DNA of 64,000 bases. Source: Myxocyprinus asiaticus (taxonomy: Eukaryota; Chordata; Actinopteri; Cypriniformes; Catostomidae). Positions 49,942-61,810 of this stretch are shown here, one piece after another. Location of the stretch: assembly GCF_019703515.2 (NCBI RefSeq), contig NC_059373.1, forward strand, positions 16,427,781-16,491,780, in the 5' to 3' direction. Position 1 is the first letter of the stretch. Each line of letters starts with the position of its first letter. The notes beneath the pieces were generated by a model that saw only the letters and a list, made by a program, of their open reading frames with translations, had not been told where the DNA came from and made no database searches. Both the position numbers and the translations under genes were made by a program.

Positions 49942-50320
49942 TAAACGGAATAGTTCACCCCAAAAATGTTGTTCCAAAAACCCATATGAGTTTCTTCTTC
50001 CATGGAACACACAAGGTGAATTTTTGAAGAATATACTGGCCAGTCTTTTCTGTATTATAAAAAAAAAGGAGATGGCTGCCAAGTTCCAAAAAAAAAAAAA
50101 AAAAAAAAAAAAAAAGCACCATAAAAGTATCATAAGTGGCCCATAAGTGGTCCTTTGATTGATTGTGTAAAGAACAGACCAACATTTCATATTTATTTCA
50201 TTATTATTCACTGAAAAGAAGTGGAGATTTCCGATTCATGAAGAAAACACTGAGTCAGATCTTTTTAATGTATTAATTTATCCTGTTCACAAACTGGTCT
50301 GAATGATAATCGCAGCTGTT
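49942..50320. repeat. long interspersed repeat with foldback-like head
   Basis: ACGGAATAGTTCACCCCAAA, CCATGGAACACACAAGGTGA, a 27-nt A-run, AGCACCATAAAAGTATCATA and GAACAGACCAACATTTCATA; same family as 17786 and 30643. Confidence 0.8.
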
Positions 50321-50685
50321 AACAGCTCAACAACACAGTGAATAATTAACTAAATTTTGGTTGGTTCCACACACACAGTTGCTATTGTTTGGCTTCGTAA
50401 GTACTGGATAAAAGTATGGACCACATTTATTATACTTTTATGCTGCTTTATTGTCATTTTAATTTTCATCTGTGATCAAATATTTTTATTCCAACACAAA
50501 CTAACAAATGACCATAGTACAATTAGATTCTCAGGTACAAAATAAATCCTCCCCCAATCTCCACCACAACTCATTAACATAATTTTCTTCATTCCACATA
50601 ACTTTTATTATATGAAAAAGAGTGACCATTCTTAAAAATATTCTTAAAAAAAATTAACTTGTTCTGTGAGGAATATTCTGGGTTT

Positions 50686-51120
50686 ACCACAAGTTAAGCT
50701 CAATCGACAGCATTTGTTGCATAATTTTTGACTCATCCCTCTGGGTTACAGTGAGGCACTTACAATGGAAGTGAATAGGGCCAATCTGTAAATGTTAAAA
50801 TACTCACTGTTTCAAAAGTATTGCCACAAGAAGTAAATAATATATGTGTTAACATGATTTTTAGTGTGATTAAATTTATTGCTTTTTCTGTGTAAAGTTC
50901 TATCCAATTTTACAACTTCATCACCATGGCGACGTGACTGTAAATCCTAAAACCTTAAAACGACCATAAAAATAACAATTTAAACAACTTTATAACTCAA
51001 TTAACATGTTTTAACAGAGACCGGTGAGATATCTCAGGACATTTATTTAATTAAAATCTTTAAGGGAGTAGGAGCATTTTTTGCATACTTTTCCATGAAA
51101 AAAATCGCTTACAGCATCTT
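50686..51120. repeat. interspersed repeat, longest copy
   Basis: TAAGCTCAATCGACAGCATT, CTGGGTTACAGTGAGGCACT, AATGGAAGTGAATAGGGCCA, CATCACCATGGCGACGTGAC and AGAGACCGGTGAGATATCTC. Shorter reverse copies are at 41185, 23072 and 47480. Confidence 0.75.
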
Positions 51121-51149
51121 TAACTTGTTTTGAACCCGGAACATGCCTT

Positions 51150-51238
51150 TAAGGGAAGAGAGAACATCATATGGGTATGGAACGAGGGTGAGTAAACAAT
51201 GACAGAATATACATTTTTGTGTGAACTATTCCTTTTAA
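51150..51238. repeat. terminal piece of a foldback MITE
   Basis: CATATGGGTATGGAACGAGG, GTGAGTAAACAATGACAGAA and TGTGTGAACTATTCCTTTTA. Confidence 0.8.
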
Positions 51239-51725
51239 ACACTGCACTCACAGAATGTGGTTTTTGTACGATTTTGTCCCTCATATAGGCTCAGTTCTGC
51301 TTAAGAAAACCACATGGCTTTCTGCGCTAATATTGTGGATAGGCCTGATGAGATATGTGGTTGACATAGGAAAGGTGAAAACCTTTTCTCCTCTTTCCTT
51401 TTGCGCAAGGATTGTTACTTAAACTTTAAACCAGAGACTATTTAGCAGAGACGGGCCACTTCTATTTAAATGAATGGGAGAAATTAGAATGCCCAGCCAA
51501 GAATCTGTAGCACCCAACAGTCAACAGATGTAGAAAGAAAGTCCTGCCTTACAGTTAATAGAGCCAATAACCTTTTAGATTCAGACGTCGCCTGTCAATC
51601 AACTCACTAACGTGCATGCACATTAGCTATATAAGCTGGGGAAATTGCGTGTTTTAGCGTAATATGAGGTAAAGAAGCACAATTTATGATTCCAATATTA
51701 ACAAATTTAATTGCTGATCTGAAAT
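51239..51725. other. unassigned intronic stretch
   Basis: Nothing recognised. Confidence 0.45.
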
Positions 51726-51896
51726 ATCAGAATCAGAATGAGATTTATTGCCAAGTATGCTTACAAGGAATTTGTCATGGTGACAGGAGCTTCCAGGACA
51801 ACAACAATACAAAACAGCAACAAGATTTCAACAAAATTGAATAAAAAATAAATAAATATTGAAAATAAAATAAAGTATATATAGAATACACAATAG

Positions 51897-51985
<89 letters not shown>

Positions 51986-52045
51986 TTACATATATGTATA
52001 TATATGTGTGCGTATGTGTGTGTGTGTATACATATACACATACAT

Positions 52046-52122
<77 letters not shown>

Positions 52123-52440
52123 TACACACACATACATACATACACACATACACATACGTAGTGCAAATCTAAATACAAATCGGTTATATACAGTGCAAGG
52201 GAATGTAATGGCAGAAGAGGTAGAATGTGTTGGATAAATATAAAAAGACTAAGCTGTGTATTGTACATTAATTATTGCTCAATGGGGCAGTTTTAACTGT
52301 TCATGAGAAGGATAGCCTGAGGGAAAAAAAAACTGTTCTTGTGCCTGACGGTTCTGGTGCTCAGAGCTCTGAAGCGTCGGCCAGAAGGCAACAGTTCAAA
52401 AAGGTAGTGGGCTGGGTGAGTGGGGTCAATATATGTTCTT
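51726..52440. repeat. teleost interspersed repeat carrying TA/CA microsatellites
   Basis: TCAGAATGAGATTTATTGCC, AAGTATGCTTACAAGGAATT and TGTCATGGTGACAGGAGC begin it. After the microsatellites come GAGAAGGATAGCCTGAGGGA, TTCTTGTGCCTGACGGTTCT and GGCTGGGTGAGTGGGGTC. This sequence order is common in fish genomes; I think it is a retroelement 3' region but cannot name the family. Confidence 0.7.
51899..52144. repeat. compound (TA)n/(CA)n/(CATA)n microsatellite
   Basis: About 42 nt TA, 42 nt CA, mixed TA/TG, about 66 nt TA and CACATA units. Confidence 0.96.
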
Positions 52441-54404
52441 TGATCGTAATCTTGACCAACCATTTTTGAGATTTTGGTTTCCCCCATTCAAGTAGTTAGG
52501 AGCTGCACTGGCATGACTGGAAATAGCCTACCGAGAGCATTCCAAAGATGGCCGACAGTGGACTGACTTGGTAGAAAGACTTTGTTTAAACTCACTCAAA
52601 AAAAGAACAGCGTTTAAATTTGGATTGACAGTACATCACTAAAGATCATATCTGCATATAATGAGGGTGCATATGCAGGGTGTCACTCAAAAAACCTGGT
52701 CTGCTTGAACAGTACCAAAAATAGCCAGGTGGACCATAATGCAGGCAGTCCCTGAAACTAGAATCCGAACATAGCTACTTTTGACCTAGAGAAGAAGAGA
52801 GAAAGTAGGAAAAAATATACTGCATAATTTGAATGTTTAAATGAATTATGCTTTTGATTTTGTTGACCAAAGCTCTGTTTGTTGCTTGTTTGAACACCGA
52901 GATCCAACTCCAGACCAGGCTGACTGCAATAAGACATCTGTTTACCTATGCATGACAAAAGTCATTGACCTGACAGTGGATTTTTCTTTCTCCATCAGTC
53001 ACTCCCTTCTTTTATCTCAAGTCCTTTGCTCCTGTATGGGGTGTGAGACAGCAGCCCTAGTGCCGAGAGAATCTGCCGTTGCATGTAGATGAGTCGTTGT
53101 GCTCTCTACCCGACTGCAAATGAACATCTGGTCGGCACATTGGTTCCATGTGTGAAAATGAGATCTGCCCAAATAATGACCAGACTCAATCAGGATTCAG
53201 CCGAGAGATGAATGCACACTGATCCTGATTTGATCGACAGTTCAAATTGGCAGCACCTTACATAATTTTGGAGCAATTGGCCAAGATTAGACTGGCTTCG
53301 GACCTTGACCAATCATTAATTTGGAACCCAGTTTTTGGGTCTAGACCTCTGCTCTCTACCCCCCCTGTCGAACTCCTCCAGAGTTTGCCAAAGCACTATC
53401 AGCTGGTAGCTATTTGTCAGGAACCCCCCTCATAATGACCTTAATTGTTTTAGACAAACAAGCAAGCTTGTGGCCTTGGCTTTTTATACAGGAAGACATG
53501 GCTTCTTTGATCCATACTATATTCCTTAGCGGAGTTCTGAGCTATTTACCAGAGAGATTTATCCACAGACAGACAGACAGCGACTGCTCCAAGCTCAAAA
53601 TATGGCCACTTTATGCTGCAAAGACTGCTTGGCCACTTGAGAGATGAATGAACCCCCAAAGCATTAAGCTTGATGGAATTTTGATTAAAAACAATTGAGA
53701 GCATCACATGGGCCTCATCTATTTTTATGGCATGTAAGCGTTTCAGTAGGCCAAGAGCTTTGCTAAAAAGGATTGTAGAAATCTTTATGCATGGTCGTGT
53801 CATTTGTCATATTATTCAGCACAGGTGGCATTTGAGGTGAGTGTGGCATAATGTTTGCTTGAGTGCTGATGGTGGCTATGCTTCAGTAAGAGCCATAAAT
53901 GCAGCCTTTGTTAGGAGGGAAAACAGTTTACTTTTGCCCTATTTGTAAGGTAATCTATAACAGTGCAACTGGTGATAGCTTTTCCAGGTATCACAATTTG
54001 TTAGCACACACAAAATGTTTGGAGACAACACAAGCTGATTTGGCACAGTTCAAAATTATTCTCCATGTGATATGAATCAACAAAACAAAAACATTCAGAT
54101 TATTTACAGGTGTTGCTTAACAACAGCTCGTGCACTGCACAGCCATCTATCAATGGCTCGGCAACACAGTGTCAGTGATGGAATGGTTGCGCGAGGGTGC
54201 AGCAGCCCTAAAATGAAAGGGGCAAGACCATATGTGTGATTCCGTACCCGTAAACAGCTCGCAGCCAGTTGCAATTACATCGTTAGACATGACTGCAACT
54301 ATAATCACAGCAAGATGGACCTGCAGCGGGCCAGCTCTGATGACTTACGGGACCTCTTCTTCTCATTCTTGCTCATACTTTTCAGGACATCTGCATGCTG
54401 AATC
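52441..54404. other. unassigned intronic stretch
   Basis: No gene or family recognised. The part 53090-53650 is balanced in composition. ACAGACAGACAG at 53570 is a minor simple repeat. Confidence 0.45.
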
Positions 54405-55020
54405 TGTCAAAGATGAGACCAGAGATCAAAGTGCGGAGGCAAAGTTAACAATTTATTAACAACAAATTGGAACACAGCTGAGATGGCGAAGGGTGAGGAA
54501 ACCCGGCACTGACTGCAGCATGGAGATGGAGAGTGTGTTCGTAGGCGTGTGTGCGTCATGGCAGTGTGGAGAGTAGATCCGTGAGGAATCCTCTGGGGAA
54601 GAGTGTGTTCGTAGGCATAAGTGCGTTGTGGCAGTGTAGAGGGAAAACCAATGAGGAATCCTCAGATGAAGTGTCAAGGCGAGCGAAGAAGCAACCAGGA
54701 TGGTAAAAGTAATCCGGGCACTGCGGCAAAGACTGGCAACCAACACAGAATACATGTAACAGGACCGACTAAGGCAGAAAGAGTGAGGTGAGTCAAACAA
54801 CACACACAACAACAATCTAGCAATGAACACGAAACAGAGTGGTGTTAAAATAGGTAGGAAACAAACAAGGGACAGGTGCCGTCAGCCAACTGAAAGTTAG
54901 CATGATCAGCGTTCCCATGGAAACAATAAGGGTTCCCATGGAAACGCTGATTCCACGTGCCAGCGACACCTGAAACACATGAGGGAGAGAACGTCAAAAC
55001 AATAGAACAAGACTGTGACA
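54405..55020 (-). repeat. 3' LTR of the gypsy element
   Basis: On the minus strand it starts TGTCACAGTC just after a G-rich polypurine tract (complement of 55021-55033, ATACCCCCCCTTC) and ends TCATCTTTGACA at 54405. It has a polyadenylation signal AATAAA (near 54456) about 50 bp before the end. It contains a 70-bp tandem duplication (54531-54600 and 54601-54670) and a 20-bp imperfect inverted repeat (54905-54924 and 54932-54951) around two GTTCCCATGGAAAC boxes. Confidence 0.8.
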
Positions 55021-55044
55021 ATACCCCCCCTTCAGGGACGCCTC

Positions 55045-57200
55045 CTAGCATCCCCAGAAGAGTTACCATAACAAAGATGGAACTGATCAATGAGGGCGCG
55101 GTCCAGAATGTCTTGGGCCGGGACCCAGCATCTCTCCTCAGGTCCATAACCCTCCTAGTCTACCAAGTACTGGACCCATCTGCCCCTGCGTCTGACGTTG
55201 ATCAACTGCTTGACCGGATAAGCTGGAGCGCCCTCCTCTAGGTGAGGTGGAGCTGGGATGTCTGTTGAGGGATGCAAATTGGACCGAATGACAGGTTTAA
55301 TTTTGGAGATGTGAAACACGGGATTGACGCGACTGAGGAAGGGAGGCAGTTTGAGATGGAGATGGCTTGTTCCGCCTGCCCATTCATCTGGGGATGAAAC
55401 CCAGAAAACAAACTCACGATAACCCCCAGCTGTCGGCAGAATTCTGGCCAAAACCGTGACATGAATTGGGGACCCATGTCAGAAACCACATAGACCGGGA
55501 GGCCATGAATGCGGAAGTTGTTATTAACGACTTCAACTGCCGTCTCCCTCGCTGAAGGTAATTTGGGGAAGGGAATGAAATGGGCTGCCTTCGAGAACCA
55601 GTCCACAATGGTCATGAAGACCGTGTTACCATGGGACGGGGGAGACCGGTGACAAAATCCATGGCCATGTGGGACCAGGGTCTCAAAGGGACTGACAGCG
55701 GTTGGAAAAGCCCGGCCGGAGGCTGACTGGAGGTCTTACTACACGCAGAAAAGGAGCAAGCGGACATGAACTGGCAAATGTCCTGCGCTAGCGAAGGCCA
55801 CCAGAATCGCTGTCTAATGAGTGCCTGAGTATGAGCAGCCCCTGGATGGCAGGCAACATTAGATGAGTGGCCCCACTGGAGAACGTGTTTCTGGACTGAT
55901 TGCGGAACAAAAAACAGACTCATTGGGCACTCGGCGGATGAGGTGGCATTGCGTAACGTGGAGCGGACTTTAGCCTCCACATCCCAGGACACCATGCCCA
56001 CCACACGAGAGGTGGGTAGAATGGTGTCTGGAGGGGTGGTGGAGGTCTCGACTTCAAAGCATTGAGACAATGCATCGGGCTTAATATTCTAAGAGCCCGG
56101 ATGGCAGGAGAGGATGAAATCGAAGCACGTAAAGAACAGTACCCAACGAGCCTGTCTACATTTGAGGTGCATGGCACTGCAAATATATTCAATGTTTTTA
56201 TGGTCAGTCCAGACCACGAAAGGTACCCCCGAACTCTCTAACCAGTGGTGCCACTCTCCCAAGGCCAATCTGGCAGCCAACAATTCTCTGTTACTGATGT
56301 CATAAGTCCATTCTGCCGGGGTGAGGCGGTGCAAGAAAAAGGCGCATGGATGCATTTTCCCATCTGAGGAAGAGCACTGCGAAAGAACAGCTCTGACACG
56401 ACCTCTGACGCATCCACCTTGAACTGATGTGAAGGGTCAGGAGTGTTAAGGATGGGAGTGGTAGTAAACCTTTTAATTTAGAAAACGCTGCTTCAACATG
56501 CAGGGACCAACAAATCCCAGTACGGGTGGAGATGAGATCCGTCAATGGTGCGGCAAGCTGGCTGTAGATTTGAATGAAACTGCGATAGAAATTGGCAAAC
56601 CCCAGAAACCTTTGCAAGGATTTGCGGGAATCTGGGGTTGGCCAATCGGAGACTGCTCTGACCTTAACCGGGTCCATGTGCACTCCCTCGGACGAGACGG
56701 TGAACCCCAGAAATGGAACCGATTGCACATGAAAAGCACACTTCTCCACCTTAACGAAGAGCCGGTTCTCTAGCAGTCGCTGAAGCACCCTCCTGACGTG
56801 CTGGACATGGTCCTGGATATTCTGGGAGAAGATCAGAATATCATCTAAGTAAACAAACACAAATCGGTTGACCATGTCCTGAAGCACGTCATTAACGAGC
56901 CTCTGGAAGACAGTGGGGGCGTTGACCAATCCAAAACGCATGACCAAATATTCAAAGTGCCCCCTATGGGTGTTAAAAGCTGTCTTTCACTCATCCCCTT
57001 CCCTGATCCGAACAAGGTGATAAACATTGCGTAGGTAGAACTTTTTAAAGATAGACCCTCCCTGCAAGAGTTCGAATGCTGAGGATATCAGTGGAAAAGT
57101 GTAACGGTTCTTAACCATGATGTCATTCAGTTCCTGATAATCTGTACAGGGTCTAAGCGAGCTGTCCTTCTTCTCCATGAAGAAAACCCCCACCCTGCTG
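55045..57200 (-). pseudogene. gypsy pol remnant: RT, RNase H, integrase, chromodomain
   Basis: RT begins near 57190 ([18 protein letters not shown]), has YLDDIL (near 56840), and RNase H follows in 56089-56355 ([11 protein letters not shown]). The integrase zinc-binding part is at 55700-55900 (HPGAAHT, RFWWPSL) and its core at 55400-55660 ([10 protein letters not shown], then [21 protein letters not shown] and [11 protein letters not shown]). The chromodomain is at about 55090-55235 (PVKQLINVRRRGRWVQYLVD), where the next codon, usually Trp, is TAG. The first catalytic Asp of RT (LDL motif) is replaced in KKFYLRN. At least three stops or shifts, for example at 56985 and 55612, break the frame. 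Confidence 0.92.
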
Positions 57201-57389
57201 GGGAAGAGGAAGGACAGATGAGATCGGCAGCTAGAGAATCATTGATGTATTTATTCATGACCTCCCTCTCAGGAGCAGAGAGCGAAAACAACTGACCTCA
57301 TGAGGGGAATGCCAGGAAGCAGATCAATGGCGCAATCACATGGGCGATGAGGAGGAAGGGTTGCGGCACAGGACAGACTGAACACTGCC

Positions 57390-57890
57390 CTTAGATCAAT
57401 GGTACGCCACAGGTACTCCGAATAAATCTGCCGGTCCATCCTGAAACTGGACAGGAGAGACAGCAGAGTTAAGACAGTGAGACAGACAATATGGACTCCA
57501 AGCAAGAACAGAAATGGTTGACCAGTCAATGTGAGGAATGTGGGTTACCAACCGAGGGTGCCCTAGCACCACTGGTGCCAATGGAGACTGGACCAGGAGG
57601 AAGGACAGCTGCTCAAAGTGGTTACCAGAGACGAGGGTAAGCAGCTTGGTGGAATGGGTGACGATGGCCAGGGGCGTGCCACTGATAGTATGGGCTGTGA
57701 TGGGCTCGTCCAACTGGACCACCGGAATCTACCATCTGGAAGCCGTGGCGACATCCAGGAAGTTTCCCCTCCACTCCGGAATCCACCAAAGCAGAGACAG
57801 CTTGCCTGGTGGACTGTACTGAAGTTGGGCTGGGAGAAGAGTCTGTAGTGCAGGGGTTTAGCTCACCAGTAACCCCCTTCCTACTGAAGA
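57390..57890 (-). pseudogene. gypsy aspartic protease remnant
   Basis: AVSALVDSGVEGKLP near 57800-57760 carries the DSG active-site motif of retroviral-type pepsin-like proteases, in a frame separate from the C-terminal half ([17 protein letters not shown] near 57540), which ends as expected for fish gypsy elements. Frameshifted. Confidence 0.8.
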
Positions 57891-57904
57891 GCGTTGGCTT
57901 TTGC

Positions 57905-58784
57905 TGGGAAGGTGGCGGAGACATGACCGGGACCGGCACAGTAGAGGCAGAGCCCGTTGATGATACATCGCTGCTTCTCCGTTGACAGCCGATTCCTCCT
58001 GATCTGCATAGGTTCTGCCTCAGACTGCGGTTCTGATAGCCTGGCAGCAGGAGTGGGGCAGATGTGATGGTCGGCTGGGTTGAGATGTGGGGAACGGCAC
58101 TGGCTGTGTCAGAGTGTGAGACGCTGGTCCACTCTAATGGCCAAATCTACCAGGTCTTCAAACGGGGTGGCAAGTCCAAGGCGTAAATTTCATCCTGGAT
58201 GGTATCGGATAACCCATGCAGGAACTGATCCCACTGTGCTCGATCATTCCATTCGCAGGATGCGGCGAGGGTGTGGAACTCGATGGCATAGTCCGCAACT
58301 GACCGGTAACCCTGGGACAAACCAGCCAGAACTCTCGCTGTCTCATGGCCCTGGGCTGAAAGATTGAAAAACTCGGTGGAGCTCTCCCGAGAATTCCTGG
58401 AATGATGAGCAGCAGGAATGTCCATTGTCCCACATAGTGATTCCCCACTCGCTGGCCCTCCCGGACAGGAGCGTAATTATGAAAGCCACCTTAGCTGTGT
58501 CCAAAGGGAAAGCAGAGGGCTGCAACAAGAAAAACAGTGAGCACTGTGAGAGGAAAGTGCGGCATGACCCCGCCTCACCTGAGTATGGAGCAGGATGGTT
58601 GAGACGGGGTTCTGAGCATCCGATGCTGGGGGGAACTGCTGGGGCCAGTGTGGGAGCTTCCACAGTGGGACCAGTATCGGGAGGCTGGCAAAGTTGTTGG
58701 ACCAAGGACGTGAGCTCAGCAAGCTGTGACGCCATCATCTCCATGGCATGGTTGGAGGCAGAGATCTTGGTAGCCAGTGCAGCC
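57905..58784 (-). pseudogene. gypsy gag remnant with defective zinc knuckle
   Basis: The minus strand from about 58780 reads AALATKIS...[18 protein letters not shown], then a retrotransposon gag core (FLSQCSLFFLLQP, KVAFIITLLSGRASEW, HGLSDTIQDEIYALDLP) with a frameshift near 58380-58420. The knuckle near 57960-57905 reads LCLYCAGPGHVSATFPAK, so the last Cys of CX2CX4HX4C is Phe. Confidence 0.88.
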
Positions 58785-59640
58785 TACAAAGTTTGGGAGT
58801 GATGTGAGAGGATTTCTTTGAGTAGGTAAGAACCCTAGCTGCTGAATTCTGGATGTATTGCAGTTTGTTTATTGTTTTAGTCGGGAGGCCAGAAAAGAGG
58901 GCATTACAATAGTCAAGTCTAGAATTAATAAAGCGTGAACAAGAGTTTCTGCATCTTTGGTGCTGAGAATGGGGCGGAGTCGCACAATTTTGCGTAGATG
59001 ATAGAAAGCAGTTTTTGTGAGAGAGTAGATGTGAGCATGGAAAGAGAGTGTGGGGTCAATGATAATGCCAAGATTACGAACAATAGCAGAGGGTCTGACC
59101 AGGACACCATTAATATCGACCAACTGATCAGGTAGACGTGATAAAACACTTGGAGTATCAGTATGTCAGTTTTATCGGTGTTGAGTTTTAGAAAGTTACT
59201 GATCATCCTTGAGTTGATGCCTTTATTTAATACATTCAGAGAGGGAACTTATGGGGAATGGGGCAGTGTGCTTAGAGCTAATATAAAGTTGAGTGTCATC
59301 AGCATAGCAGTGGAAGTTGAGGCCATGATGGTGAATAATGTGACCTAGGGGAAGCATATAGGTGATGAAGAGCAAAGGACCAAGTACAGAACCCTGGGGG
59401 ACACCTTGAGAAACAGGAACAGAATTTGATTTATACTGATTTATACTGAAGAATAGAACTGTAGTGTTGGCAGCCAGAGAGGTAAGAGATGAACCAGGAC
59501 AGAGCAGTGCCTGAGATGCCAATTGCGACGCGTATGCTATGATAGAGAGTGTCAAAAGCAGAACTGATGTCTAAAAGGACCAGGAAAGTGATAGCTCCAG
59601 AGTCCACAGCCATCATGTACATGTGTGCATATGCTGGGGG
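58770..59640 (-). mobile_element. L2-like LINE fragment (part of reverse transcriptase)
   Basis: The minus strand encodes [16 protein letters not shown] (first catalytic Asp), [16 protein letters not shown], then [12 protein letters not shown] and [13 protein letters not shown] (catalytic YADD, near 59295), [31 protein letters not shown] and [12 protein letters not shown], ending with an LHWLP-like block at 58770-58800. These blocks match the order of L2/CR1-type LINE reverse transcriptases. They lie in at least three frames. The N-terminal endonuclease and the 3' end are missing. Confidence 0.9.
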
Positions 59641-59959
59641 CTTAACTTTCTACCCACTTGTTGCAGATTGCAGATTGCTCTACACCTGTTTCTGACTTTC
59701 ATTTCCCTTTGTAATCATTTAATCACTCGCAGCCTCTGGGCCAGGGAGCCACACCTACACTTTTGTACTCTGATTCCTCTTCAGGTAGCAGCATGCTCTT
59801 GATTGTCTTCTTGACCTTTCTCTCTGCATTCCTCGTTGTTCCTCCCTCTGCCTCCCTCTATCTCTCTCTGTAACAGAAAAATGCCCCCTTTCTCTACTTT
59901 CTAATCGGCTGACAGTATGCTGCGGAGTGGACTTCAAAGATTATCCGGCCATCTTAACT
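59641..59959. other. unassigned stretch
   Basis: C/T-rich part at 59800-59880. No gene seen. Confidence 0.45.
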
Positions 59960-60196
59960 GGATGGTTCCCCCCAAAAATGTAAATTCTGGTTTTTACTCA
60001 CCCTGATGTTGTTCAAAAATTGTACTTGTTTTTAAACAGAATATTAGCCTCAGTCACCATTCACATTTCTTTTTTTGCATACTATGAAAGTGAATGGTGA
60101 CTGTGTCATTCTGCCGGACATCTCCTTTTGTGTTCCATGGAAGAAAGAAAATCATATAGATTTGGAGCAACATGAGGGATTTTTTTTTTTTTTACT
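59960..60196. repeat. foldback MITE
   Basis: TTCCCCCCAAAAATGTAAAT, CTCACCCTGATGTTGTTC, CAGTCACCATTCACATTTC, ATGAAAGTGAATGGTGACTG and CATCTCCTTTTGTGTTCCAT; the arms pair as in the other copies. Ends in a T-run. Confidence 0.88.
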
Positions 60197-61045
60197 GCAT
60201 ATCGTATCAGTCATGTATCACTACATTTACGAGTTTTGAGTATGACAAATTGACTGCTCAGTGTGTAGGGAGCAGTAAACACTACGTAGGGACCCTGTGA
60301 ATCAGAACACAGCTTTTCTCTGCCTTCTTTCTCACTCGCTTCACAGCTTTGTTTAAAAAGGGGCCATGGAGACAGGAGAAGGGGGGAAGAAAAAGAGAAG
60401 AGGGGAAGCTCTCTGTTTTTGTTATTAAAAGATGCTTTCACTGAGGAATGTGTGCATTAGCTGTAGATTGTTTCCTATCAGCAGCTTATCTCCAAGGCTT
60501 TTGGCTAAGGGCCTGGCTAAAGTTTTTTTCCAAAGAGAGAGGTGGGGGGGTGTGTTAGGAAGATGAGAACGAGACCATGCAGGCCCTGGGGAATTAACCA
60601 CTGCTGCCATAGAAACCCTTAAATCCGTGACACTGGCAGTGCATCTGTGACGTGGCAATGCTCTTGGCTGACCAAGCAGAACTTGTGCCCTCACCTTTGA
60701 AAGATTGAGAGGATGACAGAGAGAAAGAGAATGTCAACGTGCTTTCCTTGCACATATTGTTGGAAATCAAGAGTGAAGGGCAGACAGTAGTTTATATAGT
60801 GTGTTGGTCTGTCATGAGCTCAATAAACCATTACAAGTTTCCATTAATGGTGCTTTTTTTGAAGTACTTGCTAGTACCATGCAAATACCAAGAGTATGGA
60901 TACATGGTTTACATTAAAATTCCATGGTATTGTCATCATCTGATACATCACTGAACCAAGATTATAGTCTATACAGACAGACTGCAGGGGCAGAGGCAGG
61001 CTGCCCATCAGTAGAACCGTGAATTTTCCTGGTGGGCCGACCGCG
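60197..61045. other. unassigned intronic stretch
   Basis: Nothing coding recognised. CATGGTTTACATTAAAATTC CATGGTATTG at 60903 resembles the CCATGGTTACTA units of the 44871 element, weakly. Confidence 0.45.
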
Positions 61046-61050
61046 AAACG

Positions 61051-61163
61051 GGGCCGCGATATGCCGAAGGGGGCCACGATAAGCCGAAGGGGGACACGGT
61101 AAGCTGAAGGGGGCAGTGAAACGGTACCGCAATATGTCGAAGGGGGCCACGATATGCAGAAGG
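61051..61163. repeat. 20-bp minisatellite
   Basis: Three exact 20-bp periods from 61051 (GGGCCGCGATATGCCGAAGG and variants), a 33-bp variant unit at 61111-61143, then one more 20-bp unit to 61163. G-rich and CpG-containing, unlike its surroundings. Confidence 0.93.
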
Positions 61164-61199
61164 GGACAGCAAAACACATTGTCACAATTGCAGTTTTCA

Positions 61200-61810
61200 G
61201 TAAGGTTGTATTCGTTAATATTAGTTGATGCATTAGGTGTCATGCACTAACAGTAATCAACCAAATTTCGCAGCTATTTTTAATCTTGTTAATTTAATAT
61301 GTTAATTTATAAAAATACTATTGTTTGTTTATTCATGTTAGTTCAGATTGCATTTACTAATGCAAGCTTGCAAGTTTTAATGTAAAAAAAATAAATAATA
61401 ATAATTTAGTCGTACTGTTTATGTAGAAATTAACATTAACCAAGATGAATGTATTTGGTAATACTTTACAATAAGGTTCCATTTAAGTTAGCAACATTAG
61501 TTAACATGAACTGACAATGAACAGTTCTTTTAAAGCATTTACTAATCTTAGTTAATGTTAATTTCAACATATTCTAATACATTTTTAACATGAACTAACA
61601 ATGAACAATTGTATTTTTACTAAAAAACATTAATAAATGCTGTAAAAGAAAAAAGTATATTGTTAAATATTGTCCATGAGACCCAATGCATTAACTAACG
61701 TTAACGAATGGAAACTTGTTGTAAAGTGTTAACTTAAATTCTGTAAAATTATTGTTCACTGTTAACGTTAACTAATGTAGTTAACTAATGTTAACGAACA
61801 TAACCTTTCA
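61200..61810. repeat. AT-rich foldback-like interspersed repeat
   Basis: Many direct and inverted copies of GTTAACATTAGTTAA-like motifs (61480-61560, 61690-61800), with ends ACTTTACAATAAGGTTCC (61461) and TTGTAAAGTGTTAA (61717). It is a common ostariophysan repeat. The insertion at 61811-63030 interrupts it, and its end CCTTATTGTAAAGT resumes at 63031. Confidence 0.7.

Larger units (their letters stand above)
54405..58784 (-). mobile_element. decayed Ty3/gypsy retrotransposon with chromodomain, one LTR
   Basis: Read on the minus strand the order is gag, zinc knuckle, protease, reverse transcriptase, RNase H, integrase, chromodomain, LTR. This is the Ty3/gypsy order, and the chromodomain places it among chromoviruses in the plant/fish/fungal sense. 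Only the 3' LTR is present. At the gag end there is no LTR and no primer-binding site, and the sequence passes straight into a LINE fragment. No envelope-like gene is present. Many stops and frameshifts make it inactive. Confidence 0.93.

Noticed and set aside
51775..52268. Long minus-strand frames over 120 residues
   Set aside because: Composed of Tyr-Ile and Cys-Val dipeptides from TA and CA microsatellites.
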